From the NCBI GenBank assembly GCA_900290255.1, contig OMOD01000171.1:880-39305 (forward strand): a stretch of 38,426 nt of DNA, read 5' to 3'. Each line of letters opens with the position of its first letter. Positions within the stretch are counted from its first letter, which is position 1. The position numbers and the translations under genes were made by a program. The DNA comes from Candidatus Sulfotelmatobacter kueseliae. GTDB lineage: Bacteria; Acidobacteriota; Terriglobia; Terriglobales; Acidobacteriaceae. Positions 22,887-31,049 of the stretch are shown here, in pieces. The notes beneath the pieces are model-generated. The model had not been told where the DNA came from. It saw nothing but the letters and a program-made list of their open reading frames with translations, and did not search any database.

Positions 22887-22898
22887 AACGACTCACCC

Positions 22899-23945
22899 AT
22901 GTTCATCGATGAAGCCAAAATTCGCGTCAAGGCCGGCGACGGCGGCAACGGTTGCATGGCCTTCCGGCGCGAGAAGTTCGTCCCCCGCGGCGGCCCCTCA
23001 GGCGGCGACGGCGGCAACGGCGGCGACGTCGTCATGGAATCGAGCGAGCGCCACAACACCCTGGTGCATTTCCGCTTCAATCCCGAATACAAGGCCGAGC
23101 GCGGACGCCACGGCGAAGGCTCCAACAAAACGGGCCGCGACGGCGGCGACGTGATGCTGAAAGTTCCGGTCGGGACCATCGTCTTCGACGACGAAACCGG
23201 TGAGAAGGTTTTCGATTTCTCCGGCCCCGACCAGCGCATCGTGATCGCCCGTGGAGGCCGCGGCGGGCGCGGGAATGCCCGCTTTGCCACCTCCGTGCAC
23301 CAGGCGCCGCGGGAACACGAAGCGGGGCGGCCGGGCGAGGAGCGCGCCTACCGGCTGGAACTGAAGCTGCTGGCCGATGTGGGGCTGGTGGGATATCCGA
23401 ATGTCGGCAAGTCCACGCTGATCTCGCGCATTTCGGCGGCGCGGCCCAAGATCGCCGATTATCCTTTCACCACGCTCCAGCCCAACCTCGGGGTGGTCGC
23501 AGTGGGCGATGCGAAAAATGAAGTCAGCTTTGTGGTGGCGGATATTCCCGGGCTGATTGAAGGCGCGCACGCCGGGGCCGGGCTGGGCATGCAGTTTCTG
23601 CGCCACATCGAGCGCACCCGGCTGCTGGTGCATCTGGTGGATGTTTCCGACGGTAGCGGACGGGACGACGTGACCAAGGATGTCGAGGTGATTCTCGGCG
23701 AACTCGCCAGCTTCGGGGCGCATCTGGAAGAAAAGCCCATGATCATGGTGGCGTCAAAAATGGACGTCGCGAACAAGGACAAGCTGGCGAAGTTGAAGCG
23801 CTATTGCAAGAAGAAAAAGCTGAAGCTCTACGAAATCTCCGCGGTCACCGGCAAGGGAATTGAAGAACTTAAATACGCCATGGCGGGGGAAGTCCAAGAG
23901 CTGCGCGAACAACACCTGGAAGAAGCCGCCGAAGAAAAATCCTGA
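22899..23945 (+). CDS. obgE: GTPase Obg (ribosome assembly)
   Basis: 348 residues, a normal compact Obg. The glycine-rich Obg fold comes first: [53 protein letters not shown]. The G domain carries G1 GYPNVGKST, the switch region [12 protein letters not shown]3 [12 protein letters not shown], and G4-like ASKMD, with G5-type EISAVTGKG. It binds the maturing 50S subunit. There is no long C-terminal OCT domain, only an acidic tail. ATG 22899 matches the family N-terminus; the ATG at 22875 and longer frames lie in repeat DNA. It follows rplU-rpmA, the usual order, although a terminator intervenes. Confidence 0.95.
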   Translation: MFIDEAKIRVKAGDGGNGCMAFRREKFVPRGGPSGGDGGNGGDVVMESSERHNTLVHFRFNPEYKAERGRHGEGSNKTGRDGGDVMLKVPVGTIVFDDETGEKVFDFSGPDQRIVIARGGRGGRGNARFATSVHQAPREHEAGRPGEERAYRLELKLLADVGLVGYPNVGKSTLISRISAARPKIADYPFTTLQPNLGVVAVGDAKNEVSFVVADIPGLIEGAHAGAGLGMQFLRHIERTRLLVHLVDVSDGSGRDDVTKDVEVILGELASFGAHLEEKPMIMVASKMDVANKDKLAKLKRYCKKKKLKLYEISAVTGKGIEELKYAMAGEVQELREQHLEEAAEEKS

Positions 23946-24109
23946 CAGCTGCCAGTAAAAGGGGCTTCCCCCAAGGCGAGCAGACGCCATCTATCCTGCC
24001 GGGTTTCCCGAGGAACTTTGGGGAGTGTCCTTTGGCCTACTTCCATTTTGCATACAGTCGAGCATTATCCGATGAGCGGTCATTCTTCGCCTTCTGGGGA
24101 TAATGCGCT

Positions 24110-24868
24110 ATGAGACGATTCGCCTTGGCTCTTTATGTCTGCCTGCTGGTGTCGTTGGTCAACCTGGCAGGTTTCGCGCAGGATTCTCCCATCGGCGATG
24201 TGGCTCGCGCCGCGCGCGCCCAGCGATCTCAGGCGCCCCATGCGAACAAGGTGGTTACAGACGAAGATATTGGTCCGCAAGTGGGACCCCTTTCCGAGAC
24301 CGACGATCCCGACGAGGTCGTCAACAAAGCCGCAGTCGCGCTGAAGGCCGATACGCAGCATACCTGTCGCAATGAACTTTCGAACAACAGCGGCCCGGGT
24401 TACTATACCGAGACGATAAGAGAAGTTGCGGGGCCCGATCGCGCACACCTCGTCATCAATCGGACTCGTGTGGAACCCGCACACAGCGAACTCATCGTCA
24501 TCGGCCAGGACATTTACTCCCGCTCCGGAGCCGGGCCTTGGGTGAAAACCGCTGGAAGTTCAGTCATGCCGCCTACCCCGCTTCCGGAAGCCTTGTGGAA
24601 CCACTATAGCGGCGGAGAAATCAGATTGACCGGCCGCAACGTGATCGCCGGCACCATCGTTTTTGTCTACGAGACCAAGTATCATCCGGGAGGCGTCAGC
24701 GGCCGGGACCGGGCCATCGAGTTTTGGATTGGAATCAAAGACGGCCTTCTCCGCAGGGTACAGATGGTGGACTCAGAGGCCTCGTCGCGAGTCACTGCAC
24801 CCACCGTGCAACGCGATGTCACGACCTGCTCTTACGGGCAGGTGGCTGAAATCAAGCCGCCGATGTAA
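24110..24868 (+). CDS. secreted protein of unknown function
   Basis: 252 residues. Signal peptide RFALALYVCLLVSLVNLAGFAQ. A Gln/Ala-rich section (RAARAQRSQAPHANKVVTDEDIG) follows, then TDDPDEVVNKAAVALKA, and a folded C-terminal part with AHSELIVIGQDIYSRSG, FVYETKYHPGG, IEFWIGIKDGLLRRVQMVDSEASS. Two cysteines (HTCRNE, TTCSYG) could pair. The V(V)TDEDIG motif near the start of the mature region is common in acidobacterial exported proteins, and the second half resembles small LolA-like/outer-membrane-lipoprotein-sorting domains, but this is a weak impression. The ATG follows a GGGGA site. It lies between obgE and the convergent histidine kinase gene. Confidence 0.7.
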   Translation: MRRFALALYVCLLVSLVNLAGFAQDSPIGDVARAARAQRSQAPHANKVVTDEDIGPQVGPLSETDDPDEVVNKAAVALKADTQHTCRNELSNNSGPGYYTETIREVAGPDRAHLVINRTRVEPAHSELIVIGQDIYSRSGAGPWVKTAGSSVMPPTPLPEALWNHYSGGEIRLTGRNVIAGTIVFVYETKYHPGGVSGRDRAIEFWIGIKDGLLRRVQMVDSEASSRVTAPTVQRDVTTCSYGQVAEIKPPM

Positions 24869-24921
24869 CCGCGGATCCCAGGGGCGACTGTCGTAATCTG
24901 AAAGTTACACTCAAGATCCCC

Positions 24922-27192
24922 TCACGCCCTCGGCAGCGGTCCGTGCTGGAAGTGATATTGCAATATCCGCGCGGCCAGGGCGGGGCTCAGGGTTTCGCCG
25001 TGGGGTTCGATGGTGCGCACGACTTCTCCGCGGCAGACAACTTCGGTCGCTGCCAAGCCGGCAATTTCGGCGGGAAGCACCAGGTTGATCTCCAGTTGCA
25101 CGCTCGGCGGCAGCAGTTCATCGGCCTGGAACAGCATGCCCGAGCGGCTGATGTTTTCGGTCGTGCCCAGGTGCCATTGGGTTTCGCCCAGGCGGCGGTA
25201 GCGCAGGGGCAATTGGAGTTGGAATCTCTGGGCGCGCGTGGACTTGGGTCCCCCCACCGGCAGGGCGGCACGCGGTTCAGCAGGCGGCGTGGGCATAGCA
25301 ACCTCCAGAGCGGGCCGGGCATCGAGCACTTCCCGCACCTTGCTTTTCAGGTTGCGCAGGCTGAAGGGCTTCTGCAGCAGGCGGACGCCTGCGTCCAGCA
25401 TGCCGTTGTGTCCGACGACGTTTTCGGTGTAGCCGGACATATACAGCACTTTCACGTTCGGGCGAATTTCCGAAATGCGCTGCGCCAACTCTCGGCCATT
25501 CATGCCCGGCATGATGACGTCGGTGAGCAGCAGGTGGATCACGCCTTCGTGGGCGACGGCGATCTGCATGGCGACCGCGCCGTCAGCCGCGTCGATGACC
25601 TTGTAGCCCTGTTTTTCGAGGAACTGGCGGGCCAGGTAGCGCAGGTTGGCTTCATCTTCGACCAGCAGGATGGTCTCGGTTCCGGGCTCGACCTTGAGCG
25701 CTTCGATTGCGGCCGCGGGCTGGACGGCGGCGGGTTCGCCCACGGCGGCGACCCGCGGCAGGTAAATCTTGAACGTCGTCCCACGGCCCACTTCGCTGTA
25801 AACCCAGATGTACCCTCCGCTCTGCTTGACGATGCCGTAGACCGTGGAGAGGCCGAGGCCGGTTCCCTTTTGTCCCTTGGTGGTGAAAAAAGGTTCGAAG
25901 ATGTGCGACTGAGTGTCGGCATCCATGCCGGCGCCGGTGTCGCTGATAGCGAGCATGGCGTAGTCGCCGGGGCGAAGCGGCGCGTGCAGGCGGGAATAGT
26001 CTTCGTCGAGGGTCGCGTTGAAAGTCTCGATGGTGAGCTTGCCTCCCGAGGGCATGGCGTCGCGGGCATTGACCGCCAGGTTCATGATGACCTGCTCGAT
26101 CTGGCCGGCATCGGCGCGCACCGCCCAGAGATTGGCGCCGGGATGCATGACCAGATCGACGTCCTCGCCGATCATGCGGGTCAGCATCTTGAGGTTCTCG
26201 GTCACGATGTCGTTGAGATGGACAATCTTGGGGGCCAGCATCTGCTTGCGGCTGAAGGCCAGAAGTTGCCGGGTCAGGGACGAGGCGCGCTCGGCGGCGC
26301 TGGCGATTTCCTGGGCAGGTGCGCGCAACTCCGGCGCATCGGCGAGGCGTTCGATCAGGAATTCCGAATAGCCGGAGATCACCATCAGCAGGTTATTGAA
26401 GTCGTGCGCGATGCCGCCGGCGAGGCGGCCGACGGCCTCCATCTTCTGCGACTGGCGGAGTTGCTGCTCCAGGATGCGGCGCTCCGTGATGTCTTCGACG
26501 AACAGTTCGAAGACCACGCCGCCTTCCCGGCCATTGCTGACCGAGCGGCCGGAAACGCGAACCCCGGTGGAGGTGCCGTCCTGCCGTTTCCATTCCGCGG
26601 TCAGTCCTTTGAACGGCGCCGAGGAGCGAAGAAAATCGGCCAGGGTGAACCACTGGTCGGCATCGGAGCAGAAACCGTGAATGTGCCGCCCAATCAAATT
26701 CTCCGGCGAGGAATAGCCGAGCAACTCGAGAAACGCCGGATTGGCATCGATAATTTTGCCGGTGGCGTCGCAACGGCAGATGCCGTAGGGGGCGTTGGTC
26801 ACCAGCGAGCGGAAGTTGAGCTCGGAGCGGCGCAGGTTCTCCTGTACGGCGCGCAGGGCCCCGTTGAGCCAGCAGATCAGCATGGCAACGAAAAAGAAAA
26901 GCGAAAGCCGGATGATGGCGGTGCGCTCCTGCGCCGCCGTATGCTGGCCGGCCAGCGCGAAGTAGGCGCTGACGGTGAGGGCGAACGACGTGGCTACCAG
27001 TCCCGGCTTCCAGCCGCCATACCAGGCGCTCACCATCACTGCGACTGCGAACAGAGCCAGGCGGCTTTCCGACACGTCGGCCAGCAGGATGGTGGGAATC
27101 AAGGCGAGGGCCGTGCTTAACACGGCTACGCCATAGCGCAGAATGGGAGCGCGGGCGGGCGGGATGTGTAATAGGGGGAGGGTTACCCGCAT
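24922..27192 (-). CDS. hybrid sensor histidine kinase (DUF4118-PAS-HisKA-HATPase-REC-PilZ)
   Basis: 756 residues. Order: a DUF4118-like membrane sensor of about four segments (residues 15-115); a PAS domain (about 125-245, [16 protein letters not shown] to [13 protein letters not shown]); HisKA with phosphorylated H263 in [11 protein letters not shown]; an ATPase domain ([42 protein letters not shown]); a receiver with phospho-acceptor D558 in [13 protein letters not shown] and Lys in LQKPF; and a C-terminal PilZ-like domain ([12 protein letters not shown] ... [11 protein letters not shown]). The NxSxxG half of the PilZ site is present, but the RxxxR half is not clear, so c-di-GMP binding is uncertain. 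Having PilZ after the receiver is unusual. The start lacks a good Shine-Dalgarno sequence. It probably signals through phosphorelay; no partner regulator is adjacent. Confidence 0.9.
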   Translation of the reverse strand: MRVTLPLLHIPPARAPILRYGVAVLSTALALIPTILLADVSESRLALFAVAVMVSAWYGGWKPGLVATSFALTVSAYFALAGQHTAAQERTAIIRLSLFFFVAMLICWLNGALRAVQENLRRSELNFRSLVTNAPYGICRCDATGKIIDANPAFLELLGYSSPENLIGRHIHGFCSDADQWFTLADFLRSSAPFKGLTAEWKRQDGTSTGVRVSGRSVSNGREGGVVFELFVEDITERRILEQQLRQSQKMEAVGRLAGGIAHDFNNLLMVISGYSEFLIERLADAPELRAPAQEIASAAERASSLTRQLLAFSRKQMLAPKIVHLNDIVTENLKMLTRMIGEDVDLVMHPGANLWAVRADAGQIEQVIMNLAVNARDAMPSGGKLTIETFNATLDEDYSRLHAPLRPGDYAMLAISDTGAGMDADTQSHIFEPFFTTKGQKGTGLGLSTVYGIVKQSGGYIWVYSEVGRGTTFKIYLPRVAAVGEPAAVQPAAAIEALKVEPGTETILLVEDEANLRYLARQFLEKQGYKVIDAADGAVAMQIAVAHEGVIHLLLTDVIMPGMNGRELAQRISEIRPNVKVLYMSGYTENVVGHNGMLDAGVRLLQKPFSLRNLKSKVREVLDARPALEVAMPTPPAEPRAALPVGGPKSTRAQRFQLQLPLRYRRLGETQWHLGTTENISRSGMLFQADELLPPSVQLEINLVLPAEIAGLAATEVVCRGEVVRTIEPHGETLSPALAARILQYHFQHGPLPRA

Positions 27193-27411
27193 ATAACCAT
27201 GCTATTGTCAAAATAGGAAACGCGATAGTTACAGGAGTTCATCTCGCCGGGAGAACGGGGCGGGGTGGTTACTTGGCTGATACCCTGGCCTTCGGGACAA
27301 TGGCCGGTTGGATGTGACCAGACCACAAACCATGTGGGGACAGCCGCCCTCGGCTGTCCGGCCGAGCGAAACTCGGCGGCGCAACGGCCCTCCCCCGCAC
27401 CTGAACCTGGG

Positions 27412-27446
27412 TGCCCCACCCAACGCGGTTTTCGTTGGGTGGGAAC
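27412..27446. repeat. hairpin repeat, family P (copy 2)
   Basis: CCCACCCAACG and CGTTGGGTGGG around the same CGGTTTT loop as copy 1 (22852-22886). The T-A to A-T exchange in the stem keeps pairing. Confidence 0.75.
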
Positions 27447-27487
27447 CTGCGCAGGCGTGGGAACCCAACTCTGTCATCCCGAGCGAG

Positions 27488-27606
27488 GCGTCATCCCGAG
27501 CGAAGCCGTTTTTCAGGCGGAGCGAGGGATCTCGCGCGAAGCGCCTCGACTGTCCGCGCAAGATCCCTCGGCCCGCCGGTGAAGGCGCGGGCCTTCGGGA
27601 TGACGC
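27488..27606. mobile_element. MITE-like element, CCCGA subfamily (copy 1)
   Basis: 119 bp with perfect 12-bp terminal inverted repeats GCGTCATCCCGA / TCGGGATGACGC. The two arms differ: one contains CGTTTTTCAGGCGGAGC and the other, on the opposite strand, GGCCCGCGCCTTCACCGG; both then read CGAGGGATCT. The element at 34874-34989 has the same two arms in inverted order. Confidence 0.75.
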
Positions 27607-27629
27607 CCCATACTGATGCTACAACCACC

Positions 27630-27660
27630 GTGGAAGAGCGGCCCTTCAGGGCCGCGTTAA
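27630..27660. repeat. REP-like hairpin, family B
   Basis: GTGGAAGAGCGGCCCT, TC, AGGGCCGCGTTAA. It differs from the 6391-6420 copy essentially in the loop. Confidence 0.75.
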
Positions 27661-27719
27661 GTCCTCAAGGAAGGACCGGCCTTTAGGCCCGGTTTCGTTC
27701 TTACTGTAGCCCAAAGTTT

Positions 27720-27806
27720 TGTCATCCTGAGCGGCGCTCTTTGCCGCGAAGGACCTATGCAGCTGGCCGACAAGTACATAGATCCTTCGCTTCGCTCAGG
27801 ATGACA
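27720..27806. mobile_element. MITE-like element, CTGAGC subfamily (copy 2)
   Basis: 87 bp with the same perfect 13-bp ends as the element at 13408-13501 (TGTCATCCTGAGC), arms leading to GAAGGACCTATG on one side and its near complement on the other, and a different centre. No coding capacity. Confidence 0.75.
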
Positions 27807-28010
27807 AATGTATAGATCACCCTATTTCCGAGGATGCTTTAGGCCCCGAGGTCGCCGCAGGCCGGGACCGCATATTCGCCCTTTGTTCGCTTTCCTGCCA
27901 TCAGGCGCTAAGCCTGCAAGTGTAAGAAAATAAACCATAAATAAACGGCATTGAGCAGTTCACGCAAGGATAGGCGTATACTTCCCGTTTAGAGCCGGAG
28001 GCATACCACG

Positions 28011-28688
28011 GTGGCAGAAATCATCCTAGGAGCGATTGTCATAGTCGTTACGGCGCTGTTGGCGGAGGAGGCTCCCCCAAAATGGAGAAGGTGGTTATGG
28101 GGGCTGTTTGTGCTGCTCGTGATCGCTCAGGCAGTAATTCAGATTAGCGGACGACGCGAGCAGGATAGGCTTATTCAGTCGGGCCAGGAGACGGAGCGCG
28201 AACTTAAGAGCAAGCTGGACACGAGCCTACTGAACGAGCAATACACAAAAGGTCAGTTGGATACGATGAACCGGATCCTGGGAAGCATCGCAAGCAACTC
28301 TGATCCGAAACAAACTGCCGTGTTGCTTCAGGGGTTGCTGTCAACGAAGAGCACCCTTAAGAAAGAGACGATTTCGATCTGCGCCGAGCTTGAACGATGG
28401 CAAAAGGGCTGGCAGATCAAGAACCCATTTCCTAATCCCGCCGACCCACAGCACGCAACAGGCAAGGAAATAGAAGCACAAAATGCCTACTGGCAAAAAT
28501 TTTCAAACGAGTCGTTCGCCAGGTTCGGACCTCGACTCCTGGCAATTATCCAAAGGTACGGCGCGATTGGCGTAGACGTAAGAATGATGGAGCAGCAGAT
28601 GACTTATGGCTACGTTCCGCCGGATGTGATTAACAAACTTCGTGCTTTCGCGAATCGCGTCAACGATGACGGCAGTTTAAAAAACTAG
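28011..28688 (+). CDS. membrane protein of unknown function, lower GC than neighbours
   Basis: 225 residues from a GTG start with GGAGG ten bases upstream. Two N-terminal membrane segments (IILGAIVIVVTALLA and WLWGLFVLLVIAQAVIQI) are followed by a helical, charged cytoplasmic or periplasmic part (SGRREQDRLIQSGQETEREL, likely coiled coil) and a C-terminal helical region ending VPPDVINKLRAFANRVNDDG. I do not recognise a family. Base composition is visibly more AT-rich than the ribosomal and nadD genes nearby, and it sits beside a repeat nest, so recent acquisition is plausible. It is 50 bases ahead of nadD on the same strand but probably independent. Confidence 0.65.
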   Translation: MAEIILGAIVIVVTALLAEEAPPKWRRWLWGLFVLLVIAQAVIQISGRREQDRLIQSGQETERELKSKLDTSLLNEQYTKGQLDTMNRILGSIASNSDPKQTAVLLQGLLSTKSTLKKETISICAELERWQKGWQIKNPFPNPADPQHATGKEIEAQNAYWQKFSNESFARFGPRLLAIIQRYGAIGVDVRMMEQQMTYGYVPPDVINKLRAFANRVNDDGSLKN

Positions 28689-28739
28689 GCGGCTAAGGGC
28701 TTTACCAGGTTCTTATATCCGGAGTGTTTCTAACCACCC

Positions 28740-29444
28740 ATGAACATAGGACTTTTTGGCGGAACCTTCGACCCAGTCCACCGCGGGCACATCGCCCTCG
28801 CCCGCGCCGCGCTCGCCCAGTACAAACTGCACCGCATTTACTTTGTCCCGGGGAATGTTCCTCCTCACAAACAGCGCCAGCCGCTGACGCCATTCCTCCA
28901 TCGTTTTGCCATGGTGGTTCTGGCCACGGCGCACGAGAAGGCGTTTGTGCCTTCGCTGTTGGAAGCGCCGGAGGAGATCGAAACAGCTCGAAAGGCCCGC
29001 CAGAAACCGAATTACACGATTGACACGGTGCGGCGGCTGAAGCAGTCATTCAAGGCCAGCGACAAGCTGTTTTTGCTGATCGGGATGGATGCCTTCGCCG
29101 AGATCGCGCAATGGCACGAGGCCGAGGCCCTTTTTCGCGAGTGCGAATTTGTGGTGGCGGGGCGTCCGGGATATTCCCTGGCCGATGTGGCCAACGCCTT
29201 GCCGGAGACTCTGCGCCCACGGCCGGAGGTCACCCGCCCCTTCCACAAGCAGCCGGCCAAAGGAGATCTGGTACTGCCGGGCGTGACGATTCATCTGCTG
29301 GGCGATCTCCATCAGCCGGCCTCGGCGACGGCGGTCCGCCAGGCTGCGGCGGCGGGCAAGCCGCTCGGCCGGTTCCTCGACGCGGACGTGGCCGAGTACA
29401 TCAAGAAGATGGGGCTGTATCGAGCCGCGAGTCGTGAGTCCTGA
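28740..29444 (+). CDS. nadD: nicotinate-nucleotide adenylyltransferase
   Basis: 234 residues. It joins nicotinate mononucleotide and ATP to deamido-NAD. The nucleotidyltransferase signature GLFGGTFDPVHRGH is at residues 4-17; further NadD marks are VPGNVPPHKQ, NYTIDTVRRLKQ, LLIGMDAFAEIAQWHEAE, AGRPGYS, and the ISSTxVR-like SATAVRQAAAAGK near the end. The protein would normally end at about EYIKKMGLY; the extra RAASRES is encoded by a heptamer array (29424-29458), so its end is repeat-derived. In many bacteria nadD follows obgE and precedes rsfS; here the order holds but a 4.8 kb block separates it from obgE. Confidence 0.94.
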   Translation: MNIGLFGGTFDPVHRGHIALARAALAQYKLHRIYFVPGNVPPHKQRQPLTPFLHRFAMVVLATAHEKAFVPSLLEAPEEIETARKARQKPNYTIDTVRRLKQSFKASDKLFLLIGMDAFAEIAQWHEAEALFRECEFVVAGRPGYSLADVANALPETLRPRPEVTRPFHKQPAKGDLVLPGVTIHLLGDLHQPASATAVRQAAAAGKPLGRFLDADVAEYIKKMGLYRAASRES

Positions 29445-29558
29445 GTCCTGAGCCCCGAGACCTTGGTCGCCAACTGCATGACCGTCCAACGGTCGGTTAC
29501 AATAAAAGATCCTGAGCGAACGACTAGCGACTAACGACTCGGGACTCAGGACTAATCC
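29424..29558. repeat. inverted pair of period-7 arrays between nadD and the 42-residue gene
   Basis: Left array 29424-29458: five units such as GTCGTGA, GTCCTGA. Right array 29517-29558: six units such as CTAACGA, CTCAGGA. They are complementary in sense. The 58-base centre has a small hairpin (GACCGT CCA ACGGTC) and a TACAAT box (29498-29503), a possible promoter for the next gene. Confidence 0.8.
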
Positions 29559-29574
29559 GAAAGGAAACTTACGC

Positions 29575-29703
29575 ATGTCTCAAAACCACTACTCCACCAA
29601 GCCCAAGCGACGGGCAAAAAGCGGCAAGAGGAAAGACCCATCTGCCGCTACCATGGCCAGGCTGCGCCAGCTCTCCGCCGCCGAAAAGAAATCAGCCAAG
29701 TGA
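29575..29703 (+). CDS. 42-residue basic protein between nadD and rsfS
   Basis: Reads MSQNHYSTKPKRRAKSGKRK, then DPSAATMARLRQLSAAEKKS and AK. It is strongly basic with a short helix-forming second half. The ATG follows AAAGGA at 8 bases. The candidate -10 TACAAT (29498-29503) and the surrounding heptamer arrays suggest its own transcription. Its place inside a ribosome-assembly cluster (nadD-rsfS-rlmH) and its charge suggest an RNA- or ribosome-binding role, but that is inference. It resembles the lysine-rich 13-residue peptide at 3652 only in composition. Confidence 0.65.
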   Translation: MSQNHYSTKPKRRAKSGKRKDPSAATMARLRQLSAAEKKSAK

Positions 29704-29754
29704 TCACCGCGCCGATTGCACATCGCAACTCAGCTACAATGAATTTTTCCCGAC

Positions 29755-29789
29755 GACTCGGGACTCGCGACTCACAACTCACGACTCGA
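29755..29789. repeat. period-7 array running into the rsfS start codon
   Basis: Five units in register (GACTCGG, GACTCGC, GACTCAC, AACTCAC, GACTCGA); the last base is the A of the rsfS ATG. No Shine-Dalgarno sequence is present. TACAAT at 29735-29740 is a candidate -10 box. Confidence 0.85.
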
Positions 29790-30214
29790 TGAAGAAGAAC
29801 GAACTCAGAAAACAAATCGCTGCCGCCATCCAAGCCTGCCTGGAGAAGAAGGCCGAAGAACTCAGCATCCTGGAAATGGAAAAAGGGGCGGGAGCGTTCA
29901 CCGACTATTTCGTGCTGTGCAGTGGAACCAATCCGCGGCAAATCCAGGCCATCGCCGACGAAGTGGAACTGCGGCTGAAGGGCGCGGGCCTGCGCCCGAC
30001 CCACGTCGAGGGTTACAACCAGTCAGAGTGGGTGCTGCTCGATTACGTGGACTTCGTGGTGCATGTTTTTTCGGAGAAGGCGCGGAAGTTCTACGATCTG
30101 GAGCGGCTGTGGAAGACAGCGAAAAAGCTGCAGCCGTCTGATCTGAAAGCCGCTCCGAAAAAACGCAAGGCGGCGCGGCCCGTGCTGCGAAAAAAGACAA
30201 AGCGGAAGGCTTGA
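29789..30214 (+). CDS. rsfS: ribosomal silencing factor RsfS
   Basis: 141 residues against 105-120 in most bacteria. RsfS binds L14 and blocks subunit joining when nutrients fall. Family marks: KKAEELSILEMEKG, FTDYFVLCSGTNPRQIQAIAD, HVEGYNQSEWVLLDYVDFVVHVF, and ARKFYDLERLW. The last 30 residues are a Lys/Arg-rich tail (KKRKAARPVLRKKTKRKA) much like the L21 extension. It follows nadD and the 42-residue gene and precedes rlmH, the classic order. The start abuts a heptamer array and lacks a Shine-Dalgarno sequence. Confidence 0.94.
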   Translation: MKKNELRKQIAAAIQACLEKKAEELSILEMEKGAGAFTDYFVLCSGTNPRQIQAIADEVELRLKGAGLRPTHVEGYNQSEWVLLDYVDFVVHVFSEKARKFYDLERLWKTAKKLQPSDLKAAPKKRKAARPVLRKKTKRKA

Positions 30215-30277
30215 TCTTCTTCGGAGTAACAAAAGATCTCACGCCCGGGGCCATGCTCCCAGGTAGCACAAGCAGCC

Positions 30278-30412
30278 GTGGAAGGGCGGCGCTTCAGCGC
30301 CGCGTCAGCGACAGTTTAGAGATCCCGGGCTTCAGCCCCGGCGGGCCTCAGGGCCTAAAGGCCGATTCAATTTCTAGATCAGTGACGCGGCCCTGAAGGG
30401 CCGCTCTTCCAC
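30278..30412. repeat. inverted pair of family B hairpins between rsfS and rlmH
   Basis: Left copy (30278-30308) GTGGAAGGGCGGCGCT, TC, AGCGCCGCGTCAG; right copy (30383-30412) is the reverse complement of GTGGAAGAGCGGCCCT with its stem. Between them are further palindromes (CCCGGGCTTCAGCCCCGG, GGCCTAAAGGCC). The C-to-G and G-to-C stem exchange in the left copy preserves pairing. Confidence 0.75.
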
Positions 30413-30454
30413 ACTGGTCTCAAACAACAGAACGAGCCACTGAGCCGCTCACCC

Positions 30455-30946
30455 ATGAAGATCAAGATCGCGTGGATTGGGAAGACAAAAGAGCCGCCGA
30501 TTCAGGCGCTCGCGGACGAGTATCTCAAGCGCATTTCGCGCTATGTGCCAGTCGAAGGAGTTGCCCTGCGCGATGAGGCCGCCTTGCTCCAACTGTGCGG
30601 CAGGAAGACTGGGAAGGGCGGGAAATTCCCGCTTCCCGCAAATGAATCGAGAAGTGCGCCAGCCGTGAAGTGCACGCTCGTTCTGATGGATGCCCGGGGA
30701 AAGGAACTCTCATCCGAGCAGTTCGCCAGGTTTCTGGGCGATTATCAGGACCGGAATCCTTTGCCGCTGGTTTTTGCCGTGGGCGGCGCGGATGGTTTCA
30801 GCGACACGGCGCGCGCCGCGGCGCAACACACCATTTCGCTCGGAAAGATGACCCTGGCGCACGAACTGGCCCGCGTGGTTCTGCTGGAGCAGGTATATCG
30901 CGCGTTCACCATCCTCAAAGGACACCCGTATCACTCCGGGCATTAA
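30455..30946 (+). CDS. rlmH: 23S rRNA (pseudouridine1915-N3)-methyltransferase RlmH
   Basis: 163 residues against about 155. A SPOUT methyltransferase with a C-terminal trefoil knot: VLMDARGKELSSEQFA, VFAVGGADGF, LGKMTLAHELARVVLLEQVY and RAFTILKGHPYH. The usual N-terminus (KIKIAWIGKTKEPPIQALAD) is present. Residues about 50-72 (LCGRKTGKGGKFPLPANESR) do not match the family and contain a palindrome (30611-30637), suggesting a small in-frame repeat insertion. It ends the ribosome-assembly gene run. The ATG at 30455 lacks a strong Shine-Dalgarno sequence. Confidence 0.9.
   Translation: MKIKIAWIGKTKEPPIQALADEYLKRISRYVPVEGVALRDEAALLQLCGRKTGKGGKFPLPANESRSAPAVKCTLVLMDARGKELSSEQFARFLGDYQDRNPLPLVFAVGGADGFSDTARAAAQHTISLGKMTLAHELARVVLLEQVYRAFTILKGHPYHSGH
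30611..30637. repeat. palindrome inside rlmH
   Basis: GGGAAG (30611-30616) with CTTCCC (30632-30637) and an inner GCGGGA / TCCCGC stem. It codes for part of the segment that does not fit the RlmH family. Confidence 0.5.
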
Positions 30947-30950
30947 AAGC

Positions 30951-31044
30951 ATTGTTGATTTTCGATTGTTGATTGATGATTGAGAAGCCCATCCCGCAGG
31001 CAGCCCGGGTTCTGATTCAACAATCCATCATTCAACAATCAACC
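30951..31044. repeat. inverted pair of AT-rich period-7 arrays
   Basis: Left array 30951-30985: five units such as ATTGTTG, ATTTTCG, ATTGATG. Right array 31016-31044: complementary units (CAACAAT-type) with one slip in register. It lies between the convergent rlmH and DUF4440 genes. Confidence 0.75.
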
Positions 31045-31049
31045 ATGTT

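Larger units (their letters stand above)
27193..28010. other. 820-bp repeat nest, no gene seen
   Basis: Between the histidine kinase and the lower-GC gene no convincing frame was found. The region is almost filled with repeats: family P hairpin (27412-27446), an extra partial TGTCATCCCGAG arm at 27472, a MITE-like element (27488-27606), a family B hairpin (27630-27660), a second MITE-like element (27720-27806). A TATACT box (27977-27982) precedes the next gene. Confidence 0.7.

Noticed and set aside
24943..27120. 725-codon open plus-strand frame opposite the hybrid histidine kinase
   Set aside because: The minus strand encodes a full set of kinase motifs; the opposite frame is His/Gly/Asp-rich without domains.
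27951..27982. Promoter TTGAGC ... TATACT before the lower-GC gene
   Set aside because: The spacing is 20 bp, too long for a normal sigma70 promoter; only the TATACT box is noted.
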